Origin: Hygrophila difformis
Lineage: Eukaryota; Streptophyta; Magnoliopsida; Lamiales; Acanthaceae
Assembly: GCA_030278955.1 (NCBI GenBank)
Contig: JAOANR010000001.1
Span: 21,555,468 to 21,619,467, forward strand
Reading direction: 5' to 3'
DNA length: 64,000 bases
Position 1 is the first letter of the stretch, and each line of letters begins with the position of its first letter. Below the pieces are notes generated by a model. The model was not told where the DNA came from and searched no databases. It saw only the letters and a list, made by a program, of their open reading frames with translations. The position numbers were made by a program, and so were the translations under genes. This document shows, in pieces, positions 44,490-56,212 of the stretch.

Positions 44490-47226
44490 TGTAACACCCG
44501 AGGAAAAACAAATTCAAATTGTTTTGAACTACGTCATGACTTGATCCCTTCACAGGGTACGTAGGCAGCTTGGGAATTTAAATACCAAGTTCAGTCATAA
44601 AATAAATCACAAAATAAAAACATAACCGAAAGCATCCCAACATTTAAACCCGAGGAAACCAAAACACAACTTCAGTAAAATCATTAAGGAAGGAGGGGAC
44701 GAGTTTAAATAGACGAATTATCATACGGGAGTTAGATCGAATTCGTAAATAAACCCACATGAGAATTTCGAGTCGGGAATGACCCGAAAAGTCGGACCAA
44801 GAGCGCGAAGGATAGAAACCCGATCGAGAAAGGGAAGAAAAGAACCGGCGGACCACAAGAACCGCCCGAACCGGCCGGTTCGGGCGGCGCGCACGCGCGG
44901 CCACCGCGCGGGGAAAGGGAGACGCGTCCCAGGATGGTTCGCGCGCACTCCGCGCGGACAAAGGCTTATGTGCGCGCCACCACCGCGCCAGAGGTGCAGG
45001 AGGTGTAAACTTTCCTTCCATGGCGATTTTCTTGCCAAAAATCCGACCTCTATCGGTGGCAAGCCGATCACAGCTTTAGGGAAGGCTTAAGATCGGATTT
45101 GGGGCGCCTCCTTGCCACCACTTTTCAGAAAACAAACCCTAGGCCTCCATTCTTCCTCTCCAAGCCAAAACTCTCTCCGAATCCAATTCCCGACGAACAT
45201 TCCGCCGGCGACAAGGCGAAAGGAACCAAGCCCTGCCCTCTAGACTCTTGGTAAGCCATGGTTTAACATTTTAATTCGTCCATATAACTTAGAAACTTGG
45301 AATCTAACCCGTTTCCTTTACTACGATTTCACGCCGGAAAACGAACGAAAAGCAGTCGGAAGGATTGGCCGTTCGTCGCGACCCTAGAGCATCCGGATAC
45401 CCATCCCAGTAATCCTAATCTTAAAACCTTACTCACAAATTTTCCTGGTTATTTGTTGTTTAAAACTCGAGATATAGGCTTGTAACAAAAATCGGTTTTC
45501 AAAAACCCCATTTTCGTCCAATTTCAATAACTCGCCTAAAACTCGACCATCGGGAATTCAAACCGAAAAATTTTCAACATAAAAGTTGTTCCTAACATCT
45601 TTATCTATCTTGTGTCCAAATCTCAGCCGTTGACATTAAGATTTGCTATCCCAAATCACACTGTAAACTTTCTGTGACAACCCGAACATTTCAAACTGTG
45701 ACAGTTTCCCTTACTCGACTTGATGCATGTTTTTCACCCAATTTTTCGAATGATTCAACTTTGGATTCCTAAACAAAAGTTGTAGATATTTGTGTCTAGA
45801 TTGTGCATATAAAATTTCACGGATTTTGGTGTTCATTTGATATGCCAAACGGTCGAATTTCAGAACTGCTTTAAAACCTTTTCGGAACCCGCGAGTATAC
45901 AGTGGGTTGTGGTTGATTTTTGAGTATCAAGAACTCATTATTTCCAAATTCTTAAAACATGAAAGTTGTTCCTTAACGTGTTGTGTAATTACTGTAAAAA
46001 TTTCGTATCAATTCGTTTTGAAATGAATTTTTAATCGGCGTTGCACGAACATGTGACGAAACCAGTTTTTAAGACAGAAATCATTCTTTGCAAAGAACCC
46101 GAAATTCGACTCACTTCGGAACCTTATTTCCAAAAACTTAAAACATGAAAGTTGTTCGTGTGTGTGTTTTCGAACTACTGTAAGAATTTCGGAACTTTTG
46201 GTGTAAAGACGAATTTTTAATTAAGAAAGGCGTAAACTGCCTCGAATAGGATTTTTCGAACTTGAGAAAACTCGAACTATGAAACTGCGATGTCGATCAA
46301 TTGATAACATTGAAAATACGAATTTTCAAAAAATCCCGTTCACTAGGCTGAGCCGATCTTCATGCTATCATTATCTTTGAGACTGCCTCGTTAGTGGTCT
46401 CCTTACTATCTGAGATTGCCTCGTTAGTGATCTCGCGCGCTGTATTTTTGGATCGCCTCGTTAGTGGTCCTACTATCTTTTTGAGACTGCCTCGTTAGTG
46501 GTCTCCCATTGTTTGGACTGCCTCGTTAGTGGTCCTATGTTGAGATTGCCTTGTTAGTGATCTCCCGGCATGGTGTCCTCTTCTTAGTCTACGGGATAAA
46601 ATGTAAAAGACTTGTGTGAGTGTTCCATCATGCTTACAACGCATTTATCATGTTTTTAAATTATGTATGTAAAATTATGCATCTTAAATTATGCTCTAAA
46701 TTACGCTTTTAAAATTTAGCCTTTTATCATGTTTTTCCGCTGCAAATAAATTATGTATTTTAAATTTATGTATGGAAAGCGAAATCTTTAGTTTAAACAC
46801 ATGTAACCCCTTTTATTTGTTAGTTAGGGATTAACTTACTCAGTATATCTTTATACTGACAACCGTTGTCATTTCTTTTACAGAGTATGTCGAGTGACGC
46901 ATGCACGCGCATTTGGGGGGATATATTTGTGAACGTTTTTAATTACCGCATCATACCACTGTTTTTCTTTCCGGGTCTGTTAAACCCGAGGTTTTGGCCG
47001 TGTTGGCCGTGAGTACTTTGCTGCATTTACCTTATCCATGCATGATAATTTTTACTATCGTACTTGGATTGAAGTATTAATAATTCCGGATTTCATTGTT
47101 GAATGTTTTTAAAACTTTGCATACCCATAAGCCCTGCACTTCCTTAGCGAGCTCGGGAGGCCGTGCCTTGCTAGGGAAATGCGGCGGTGACACCTCGGCC
47201 TGGGTTACCAAATACGGGGTGTTACA
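44490..47226 (+). repeat. Right (3') LTR of the Gypsy element
   Basis: 2,737 bp, collinear with the left LTR. The donor-like GTAAGTT at 35391 is deleted here (13-14 bp lost near 45421). The GC-rich part lacks about 15 bp around 44890, and about 16 bp are present at 46208-46224 that the left LTR lacks. The hairpin array (46379-46564) is intact. Confidence 0.9.
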
Positions 47227-47410
47227 CTGAAGCTGATAAAGACAGGATGCTAATGGAGTTTGAGCAAAAATGCTTACGAATCTACCAAAAAAAGGTTGAA
47301 GAGGCTGCAAATGCGAAGGCCCTTCTACACCAGTCGATAGCTGCTCGGGAAGCTGATATTGCTATGCTTATGGCGACTCTGGGAGAAGTCAATATTAGTT
47401 TGCAGGCAAT
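47227..47410 (+). pseudogene. MAP65 exon, right part beyond the Gypsy element
   Basis: After the second CTGAA copy the frame reads EADKDRMLMEFEQKCLRIYQ, KKVEEAANAKALLHQSIAAR and EADIAMLMATLGEVNISLQ. This continues the interrupted exon at 34405-34437 in the same frame and matches the MAP65 pattern (DRML.ELE..CL..Y..KV..A...A.L.Q.IA..EAEI..L...LGE). The frame stays open to 47561, but after NISLQ it no longer resembles MAP65 and probably reads into an intron or unrelated DNA. The later part of the protein, with the microtubule-binding region, is missing. Confidence 0.75.
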
Positions 47411-47561
47411 ACAGCATTTAGAAGCCATTCAAAGAGATGGGTGGTTCTTAAAAAGTGCTCGTGCCCTTTTTTCTGGCCTGGGGTTCGTAAAATTCCAGTT
47501 TCGCTTCTTAACCAATACTTTTTGTCTTTGTTTGATTATCCTCTTGTTTTCGTATTCCTAA

Positions 47562-48470
47562 CCAATAACCCTCAAATCCATTGACCTACAGAAGTTTCAT
47601 ACAGAAATTGGAAACGTATGATTGAAAACAAATCATTTATTTGAAATTAGATCATTATTACTCTATTCGTACAATAATATTATCTTCTTAATTAGAAACA
47701 AATTGTTGTACATAGGAACTCACATACACTTACCTATAATAAATTTTCCTTTCTCCATGAGCAGTTGTACATCCCTTTACGCTGTGCATCGCACAGATTT
47801 CCCAGTAGTATATATACATATAAAACACATAGCCCAATTTGTGCAAGTGCTAACAACCAATTTATTCAATCCAAAATAAACCAAACAGACCCAAATTATA
47901 ATCACAACAACTCATACTTAATGAAATGTACAAGAACAACACTTAAACTTCAACTCTACATATAACACGACATCCCGTTAAATTTATAACTCGAGTGCAA
48001 TACCACATTCAAAAAAGGAATACCAATCCATATTAAACTAGGACAACACTTAAACTCCAATCCATATGAATCCAAATCCAATAATACATATAAAACCACA
48101 CAACAGCATTCTACATACGCAAATTCTACTCCTATACGTCAATTTCAACAAATAAACTTCAAAATGACATAACTTTCTCATACGAACTCCAAAATTTGCA
48201 TATCATATATGAAAATTGATGTATTCGATAAGAGTATCATGATTATCTGGCCAAAATATATGAAATCTAAAAATTCAGTTTGTAATGTGCACAAAACAGC
48301 CATGGTCAGTCTCTTGTAACCAAAATTTTTTATCTTTCACCACTTTTGCTCACGAAATATCATATATATTTCTATTTCGAACCATCCGTCATTATACATT
48401 CTAGCCTATTAAACTAGTGCCAATAATAATCAAAGAACACAGATAGGCAATACCTAAAAAAAACAAATGT
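47562..48470. other. AT-rich DNA without recognisable features
   Basis: A-rich sequence on the plus strand, no coding pattern, and no CACTA left end found. Confidence 0.4.
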
Positions 48471-48479
48471 GTGCCAAAA

Positions 48480-49175
48480 AAAACCACAAAATCAAATTCA
48501 AACTGTAACACCACAAATGTTAGAATCGATTACCTCAATCGAGTGCACTATCGGGTCTCGAAAGGGAATGGTGGCGGGTGTGGTGTTGCCGGGCAGCAGC
48601 CCGGCGGTGAGGAGGGCTGGCGGCAGCCCTGGTGCGCGGTGGTGGCAGTGGAGGGCGGCTGTCCAGGCGGAGGGAGGCGGCGGCCGTGCTTCAACGCTCC
48701 AGCGGCGGCGGCGGACTTCGATGGAGTTCCCACCGGCGCTCGAAAGGGATGGCGGGCAGTGGAGGGCGCTCGCGGCGTACTTGGACGGATTCGTTGGTGG
48801 CTCGAGTTGGAGTTGGGTCGGCGCTCGAAAGGTTCTCCCGATGGTCGCCGGCGTGGTGGTCGTGTTGTGGTCGCCGGAGGGCAGTGAACACGGAGGGAGT
48901 AATTTTGGTGGAATGAAATGGGGGAATGCCCGATTTAGAGTGGCCCCCAATTTCATTTAAGCCCTAGGGCACCGACCGCAATGTCGGTCGGTGCCGCGGT
49001 CGGTGCCACCGACCACAATAAATGTGGTCGGTGCATTGGTTGCATAGGCGCCTAGACCCCTCCAACGAAACTACTGCACCGACCGGAAGCTGCGGTTGGC
49101 GCAACGGTCGGACCGCACGACCCGTGTGTTGTCGGTCGGTGCAGTCGGTCGGTGGAGCCAGAATTTCTTCTAGTG
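48480..49175 (-). mobile_element. CACTA-type element, one terminal part
   Basis: Read on the minus strand the end is CACTAGAAGAAATTCTGGC (from 49175). It is followed by about 200 bp packed with CACCGACC motifs in both directions (48965-49150), as in CACTA subterminal regions. A GC-rich part (48500-48956) on the same strand has an open frame of 152 residues starting MKLGATLNRAFPHFIP. It is Pro/Ser/Arg-rich and looks like a first exon or a composition artefact. The opposite end was not found in this window, so the element is truncated or deleted. Confidence 0.55.
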
Positions 49176-49194
49176 GAAGTTCATTGTGACCATT

Positions 49195-49512
49195 CTCACA
49201 ATTCAGCGACGAGCATTCTCACGATCTGCAACATGGCCAATCGTATTCAGCGACATAGGATATGCAATTCAGCGACATTATTATATTAATTTTAGTGACA
49301 CAATTTTATACATTTCAGCGACATAGCTATGTGCATTTGAATGCATCTCAGCGATGTAGCCCACACAATTTAGCGACATGGCATATGTGAATTCAGCGAC
49401 TTGATTAGATTTGCTCAACGACATGCTATAATATTTTCAGCGACATATTTATGCATACCTCAGCAATATGTTATGCATATCTCAGCAACATAATAGAGTA
49501 TTCAGCGACATG
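49195..49512. repeat. Cluster of degenerate TTCAGCGACAT motifs
   Basis: About twelve or thirteen copies of TTCAGCGACAT-like motifs (variants TTTAGCGACATG, CTCAGCGATGT, CTCAGCAACAT), spaced about 20-25 bp apart, all in the same orientation and with unrelated sequence between them. Confidence 0.8.
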
Positions 49513-49748
49513 GTAAATAAATAAAACAATACCCATTTTTTTTTGACAATTTTATCCTTTTGAATTTATAGCCGTTAGATCTAATTCAATGCTTGAGATT
49601 ATGTCTTCACCGTACTTCCAAATATTCTGGAAGCACCATAACCGTCCCCAAGAAAAAATAACTGCTTTCAGTTTCAATAAATGTTCACGCGTTTCTATTT
49701 GTAATTATTATAGAATTAAAAATATTATAATAAAATCTAAATAACTTA

Positions 49749-49996
49749 GGGCCTGTTTGGGAATTAGCTGTTAACAGATTATTTGACTAATAAAATTAGT
49801 TCAGATTAGTTGTTTGGCAATTTCAAGGCCAACTTTTTTCCTAGAATAAGCTAATTCTAAAATGATGTTATTTGCAACAGTTTCCAAAAGAGCTGATTGA
49901 ACATTATTTTAAGTTATTTTATCTTTTAAATAAGCTAATTTATTCTAAATTGTCTAGAATAAGTTAATTACATTTAGTTGTTTTGCCAAACAGGCC
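49749..49996. mobile_element. Tourist-like (PIF/Harbinger) MITE
   Basis: 248 bp, terminal inverted repeats GGGCCTGTTTGG / CCAAACAGGCC, with the 3-bp target duplication TTA (49746-49748 and 49997-49999). AT-rich, non-coding interior. Confidence 0.8.
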
Positions 49997-49999
49997 TTA

Positions 50000-50595
50000 G
50001 TATAATGTTGTGAAGTATTCATTTAAAAAAAAAACATTAAATTAGTCTAAAAAGTAATATTAACTTGTTAAGGGGCACATTTCATATTTAATGAGCATTA
50101 AATCTGTTCTAGTTTTAATTTAGCATAAAAATCAGTTTTATATTAAATAATGTTTAATGAAAAAATAAAAATTGTATTAACGTATCGATTATAAAATTAT
50201 TATTATATGATTTCAATAAGATATTGCCAACAAATATTATCACAACACATTAAAACCTCCTTCACTAAAGAATAAAATTCGCTTAACCGGGGCTGACACG
50301 TTTGGGTCCGCTTTCACTAGGGTTTCTATATGCTCATCAACCCAACCCACATTTTCATAGTTCTAAAAAATTTCCTCCGCAATTGGAGTGAAAAATGAGG
50401 GAAATTTTTTTTCCAATTCTCTTATGTTCATTTTAATAAAAAATTAACATTTTTTTGGTAAACATAAAAAATTAACATTTTGATTGGTTAAGTTATAAAA
50501 AAAAAAATAACCAACTATTTCTCGAGAAAAAAAAAGGTTACAAAATGCACAAAAGCAGTTATCTTTGTCTCAGTTGGAAAAGTAGGGTTCGCTAG
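50000..50595. other. AT-rich DNA
   Basis: Long A and T runs (for example 50500-50535). No coding sequence or transposon ends recognised. Confidence 0.4.
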
Positions 50596-50739
50596 TTTTT
50601 TTTTGTTTTTTTTTATTATTTTTTTCTGAACATTCTATACAGGTAAAGAAATGGGTGGTGTGAGCCTATGCCGCCCAAATTATAAAGAGAATAAATGGAT
50701 GGATATCGGGCCGGTGGGGAATCGAACCTCCAATCTTTA
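50596..50739 (-). mobile_element. tRNA-derived SINE fragment, 5' truncated
   Basis: On the minus strand GGTTCGATTCC (50728-50718) matches the RNA polymerase III box B. About 80 bases of unique body follow, then an A-rich tail (complement of the T runs at about 50596-50626). Box A should lie just before box B, but there the first tandem LTR begins at 50740. A lone box B is weak evidence by itself; the A-rich tail at the right distance supports the call. Confidence 0.45.
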
Positions 50740-53277
50740 TGTAACACCCCGGTTTTTGGTCACGCAGGTCGGGATGTCACCGCCACATCCCCCTAGTAAG
50801 ACACAGTTTCTCCGAGCTTACTAAAGGAATGCAAGGCTAGGTAGTGCAGTATTTAAAACATTTGAAGCATTCAAAGTAGCCCATACAATATAATTCGAAA
50901 ATAATAATATCATAGCGCAGCGGAAATAATTGTTTTAGTATAGTATCGCAACGGAAAATGTAAATAGGGCCGACATGGCCAAACACGGGTTAAACAGGCC
51001 CGTTCATAATATAGTCTAATGTACGAATTTAAAAACGATAAGTTTTCCAAAAATGCAATTTCCCCCATGCATGAATATGATCATGCTCATTCCACATACT
51101 CTGTAAGAAAAGAAAATAAAAATGGTTTGGTCAGCACAACTTGCTGAGTAAGTTAACACAGACATGATCGTAGGGTTTAAAAGCCATTCATTTCATAATT
51201 AAATAAAAGCATGATAATAACATCATATTCGATTTAATTTAATTAACTATTCAACTTAAAATAAAGCCATAATTTAAATAAAGCATTCCAATAATTTAAT
51301 CAGACAACCACACACATTTCAATTTAATTTAATTCTAATTTCCCTCTTACATCCCAGATTTGGTATTTCAAGTATATTTCACGATTGCATCGCAATCTCA
51401 ACAAGTTTAGCCGGTAGCCCGGCGGCCGCAACCGTATCAGCCATACCCAGTACCACTCCGGAGCATCGGGAAACCCATGTGGATATTCTCGAGAGTGTTG
51501 GCTCTATATCTCATGCCGTTTTGGCAATATCATATCTCAATTTTAGCGCGCGGGGTCACCATCGTCCATTAAGGCACGGAGTGAATCGTTAGGGGGCATC
51601 CTGCAGAGCACTCACCCCTAATTTTAATTTATCAAGTTTGTAAGGGGATTTAACTTCAAAAATCTGATTTCAATTTTATTTATTTAATAATAATATTTCA
51701 ATTTATTTCAACCCTAAAGGTTAATTCCATGTTTCAACAAGATTTCAAGATTTGATTTCCGGTAAACCACAGTTTACTCTAAAATTTGTCTAAAATCAGA
51801 TTTAATTCCAAAAGTTCCGAAATTTCACGACTGACTCAGAAACGTCGAGATCTAAAACTTTCGTGTTTTAACTTTTTCAATCCGTGATACCAAAATAGGT
51901 CAAAAACACCAATTTTCACAGAACCACAAATCTGTCCGATTTTTACAGACCACAGTTTAGAGATATTGAAATCTACCATAGCAAATCAACTCCAAATTTA
52001 ATGAAATTTTACAGAGACCATCTTAAGACATTTATCTACAGTTTTCATGTTCGGCCAAAGATCTAAATCGGTCTAGAACTGATGTCAAAAACGTGATCAA
52101 AATCGGACCTAAGTTCTGTCAAGAATTTCAAGATCTAGTTTCAAGCAGTTCGGTTTCGGTTAGTTTTCACATTTCAAATCATCTCTAAAAATTCTGCAAA
52201 TTTTACAGTAGATAGATCTATGTCTTAGGAACATTTTTCGTGTTTTACGTTTTTCCTTTTGAAGTTGTTTTAAGGTTCGGAAAAATTAGGCAAAACTGTT
52301 GCGCCGGTAAAACATACATTGACAGATTTACGATCTCTTGTTAAATCTTTTAGTTTCAAACGTTTTAATTCCTCCCAAAACCATGTAAGGTTAACTTACA
52401 GAGTTGTGAACGTCCGGGATCGTCTATTTCGAAGGCGTGGCTTCCAGTCCACCGTTTCTCCTCTCCGTTCGTCGGGTTCTACGATCTAGATCCAATTCGA
52501 GGTGTAGAAGGGAAAAGAAGAAGATTAGGATTCGTTTTCGAATCGTATATGGAACAAGAATTGGATCGAGACTTACCACGACTCTGGAGATCTTAGAATT
52601 TTCGTCCAACAGTATTCGCCTTGGTTTCGTGCCTCCGACGACTCCGGATTTAGGGTTTCGAAGGTATAGAGAGAGTTGTAGGTTTTGTAAAAGTGTTCGG
52701 GGCTTCCAAGGGAGCTTATTTATAGATAGCTAAGACCTAGGGCGTCTGAGATCTGACCCTAAGGGTCTTGAGTCGAAAGACGTTCAACCGAAAGTCGAAA
52801 AATCCGCGTTCGGGCGAGAGATTCACGCAACAAACAAATCTGTGGGGTGGCGCGGCCGTGGCGCGCCCGTCCTTCTTCGACCGCGCGGCCACCGCGCCGA
52901 CTTCGCCTGGACTTCGGTCCGGGCGGGTCGTGCGATCCGTCGTGCTTTTCCTCCTCTCTTTCGGATTTCTATCCCTCTATGCTCCCGAATTCTGAGTTCC
53001 GGGGTATCTCCAGGTTTCTACTTTCTCTCTAAATTTTTGCCCGGGTCTCATTGGTCATTGGTGTCGGGTTTCGGTGTACAATTTATTTACCTTTAATAAT
53101 TCTTTTTATTTAATTAGATTCATTTAATTTCTTTTTAAGTTAAATCTCATTTCTCATTTCCTTATATTTATTTATTTATTTATTTGCTGGATTTATTTAT
53201 TTATGGTGTTTATTTTATTTATTGTTTATTTATTTAATTATTGTTTTATTTTATGTTGGAAAATCTCGGGTATTACA
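50740..53277 (-). repeat. Array LTR copy 1
   Basis: 2,538 bp. On the minus strand it starts TGTAATACCCGAG and ends CCGGGGTGTTACA. TATA box at 52717-52724, donor-like sites near 52577 and 52399, acceptor at 51101-51102. Hairpins include GATTGC/GCAATC (51383-51397), GCCGG/CCGGC (51410-51423) and TGCC/GGCA (51514-51526). Confidence 0.9.
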
Positions 53278-53476
53278 GTCTACCCTCCTTAAGAATCAAC
53301 TTCGTCCTCGAAGTTGTGTTACGGCCTTTCTCGTGCTTCTTTTGTTTGTTTTATTATTTTGTTACTGAACTTAGAATTAAAACTTCTAAGCTGCCTACGT
53401 ACCCGGTGAAGGGATCAAACCATAACGTAGTTCAAAAGTTTACAAAAATGTGCGAAAAATAGGTGGTATGACATCT
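53278..53476 (-). other. Array spacer 1 (Gypsy internal remnant with polypurine tract)
   Basis: On the minus strand it ends TTCTTAAGGAGGGTAGAC directly before the LTR, a stop codon and polypurine tract. Before that come codons NFEDEVDS typical of the end of Gypsy pol. The part 53364-53438 is homologous to 34470-34544 of the other Gypsy LTR. No primer binding site remains. The same 199-bp spacer recurs at 56014, 58749 and 61455. Confidence 0.8.
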
Positions 53477-56013
53477 TGTAACACCCCGGTTTTTGGTCAC
53501 CCAGGTCGGGATGTCACCGCCACATCCCCCTAGTAAGACACGGTTTCTCCGAGCTTACTAAAGGAATGCAAGGCTAGGTATTACAGTATTTAAAACATTT
53601 AAAGCATTCAAAACAGCCCATACAATATAATTCGAAAATATTAATATCATAGCGCAACGGAAATAATTGTTTTAGTATAGTATTGCAGCGGAAAGTGTAA
53701 ATAGGGCCGACATGGCCAAAACACGGGTTAAACAGGCCCGTTCATAATATAGTCTAATGTACGAATTTAAAAACGATAAGTTTTCCAAAAATGCAATTTC
53801 CCCTATGCATGAATATGGTCATGCTCATTCCCCATACTCTGTAAGAAAAGAAAATAAAAATGGTTTGGTCAGCACAACTTGTTGAGTAAGTTAACACAGA
53901 CATGATCGTAGGGTTTAAAAGTCATTCATTTCATAATTAAATAAAAGCATGATAATAACATCATATTCGATTTAATTTAATTAACTATTCAACTTAAAAT
54001 AAAGCCATAATTTAAATAAAGCATTCCAATAATTTAATCAGACAACCACACACATTTCAATTTAATTTAATTCTAATTTCCCCCTTACATCCCAGATTTG
54101 GTATTTCAAGTATTTCACGATTGCATCGCAATCTCAACAAGTTTAGCCGGTTGCCCGGCGGCCGCAACCGTATTAGCCATACCCAGTACCACTCCGGAGC
54201 CTCGGGAAACCCATGTGGATATTCTCGAGAGTGTAGACTCTATATCTCATGCCGTTTTGGCAATATCATATCTCAATTTCAGCGCGCGGGGTCACCATCG
54301 TCCATTAAGGCACGGAGTGAATCGTTAGGGGGCACCCTGCAGAGCACTCACCCCTAATTTTAATTTATCAAGTTTGTAAGGGGATTTAACTTGAAAAATC
54401 TGATTTCAATTTTATTTATTTAGTAATAATATTTCAATTTATTTCAACCCTAAAGGTTAATTCCATGTTTCAACAAGATTTCAAGATTTGATTTCCGGTA
54501 AACCACAGTTTACTCTAAAATTTTTCTAAAATCAGATTTAATTCCAAAAATTCCGAAATTTCACGACTGACTCAGAAACGTCGAGATCTACAACTTTCAT
54601 GTTTTAACTTTTTCAATCCGAGATACTGAAATAGGTCAAAAACACCAATTTTCACAGAACCACAAATCTGTCCGAATTTTACAGACCACAGTTTAGAGAT
54701 ATTGAAATCTACCATAGCAAATCAACTCCAAATTTAATGAAATTTTACAGAGACCATCTAAAGACATTTATCTACAACTTTCATGTTCGGCCAAAGATCT
54801 AAATCGGTTTATAAGTGATATCAAAAACGTGATCAAAATCGGACCTAAGTTCTGTCAAGAATTTCAAAATCTAGTTTCAAGCAGTTCGGATTCGGTTGGG
54901 TCTCACATAACAAATCGTCTCTAAAAATTCTGAAAATTTTACAGTAGATAGATCTAAGCCTTAGGAACGTTTTTTGTGTTTTAAGTTTTTCCGTTTGAAG
55001 TCGTTTTAAGGTTCGGAAAAATTAGGCAAAACTATTGCACCGGTAAAACATACATTGACAGATTTACGATCTCTTGTTAAATCTTTTAGTTTCAAACGTT
55101 TTAATTCCTCCCAAAATCATGTAAGGTTAACTTACAGAGTTGTGAACGTCCGGGATCGTCTATTTCGAAGGCGTGGCTTCCAGTCCACCGTTTCTCCTCT
55201 CCGTTCGTCGGGTTCTACGATCTAGATCCAATTCGAGGTGTAGAAGGGAAAAGAAGAAGATTAGGATTCGTTTTCGAATCGTATATGGAAAAAGGATTGG
55301 ATCGAGACTTACCACGACTCTGGAGATCTTAGAATTTTCGTCCAACAGTATTCGCCTTGGTTTCGTGCCTCCGACGACTCCGGATTTAGGGTTTCGAACG
55401 TATAGAGAGAGTTGTAGGTTTTGTAAAAGTGTTCGGGGCTTCCAAGGGAGCTTATTTATAGATAGCTAAGACCTAGGGCGTCCGAGATCCGACCCTAAGG
55501 GTCTTGAGTCGAAAGACGTTCAACCGAAAGTCGAAAAATCCGCGTTCGGGCGAGAGATTCACGCAACAAACAAATCTGTGGGGTGGCGCGGCCGTGGCGC
55601 GTCCGTCCTTCTTCGACCGCGCGGCCACCGCGCCGACTTCGCCTGGACTTCGGTCCGGGCGGGTCGTGCGATCCGGCGTGCTTTTCCTCCTCTCTTTCGG
55701 ATTTCTATCCCTCTATGCTCCCGAATTCTGAGTTCCGGGGTATCTCCGGGTTTCTACTTTCTCTCTAAATTTTTGCCCGGGTCTAATTGGTCATTGGTGT
55801 CGGGTTTCGGTGTACAATTTATTTACCTTTAATAATTCTTTTTATTTAATTAGATTCATTTAATTTCTTTTTAAGTTAAATCTCATTTCTCATTTTCTTA
55901 TCTTTATTTATTGATTTATTTGCTGAATTTATTTATTTATGGTGTTTATTTTATTTATTGTTTATTTATTTAATTATTGTTTTATTTTATGTTGGAAAAT
56001 CTCGGGTATTACA
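53477..56013 (-). repeat. Array LTR copy 2
   Basis: 2,537 bp, collinear with copy 1. The loop of the GCCGG/CCGGC hairpin differs (TTGC). Confidence 0.9.
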
Positions 56014-56212
56014 GTCTACCCTCCTTAAGAATCAACTTCGTCCTCTAAGTTGTGTTACGGCCTTTCTCGTGCTTCTTTTGTTTGTTTTGTTATTTTGTGA
56101 CTGAACTTAGAATTAAAACTTCTAAGCTGCCTACGTACCAGGTGAAGGGATCAAGCCATAACGTAGTTCAAAAGTTTACAAAAATGTGCGAAAAATAGGT
56201 GGTAGGACATCT
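56014..56212 (-). other. Array spacer 2
   Basis: 199 bp. Carries a substitution in the NFEDEV codons (CTCTAAG for CTCGAAG on the plus strand) not seen in the other spacers. Confidence 0.85.

Larger units (their letters stand above)
34438..47226 (+). mobile_element. Ty3/Gypsy-type LTR retrotransposon, non-autonomous, with nested insertions
   Basis: Two near-identical LTRs start TGTAACACCCGAGG and end GGGGTGTTACA. They are flanked by the 5-bp target duplication CTGAA (34433-34437 and 47227-47231). A primer binding site lies after the left LTR and a polypurine tract before the right one. The interior keeps a coiled-coil gag-like ORF, a pol tail with a chromodomain-like end, and a long antisense ORF. 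Protease, reverse transcriptase, RNase H and the integrase core are absent. The interior was hit later by a hAT-type element (38555-39226) and a solo LTR (40019-42696). The total is 12,789 bp with nests, about 9.4 kb without. The target is the MAP65 fragment. Confidence 0.9.

Noticed and set aside
43988..44497. A 169-residue minus-strand ORF near the right LTR
   Set aside because: It is the antisense shadow of the pol tail and chromodomain-like region, which has clear family motifs on the plus strand.
50718..50728. tRNA gene suggested by a box B
   Set aside because: No box A, no cloverleaf and no acceptor stem. A truncated SINE explains it better.
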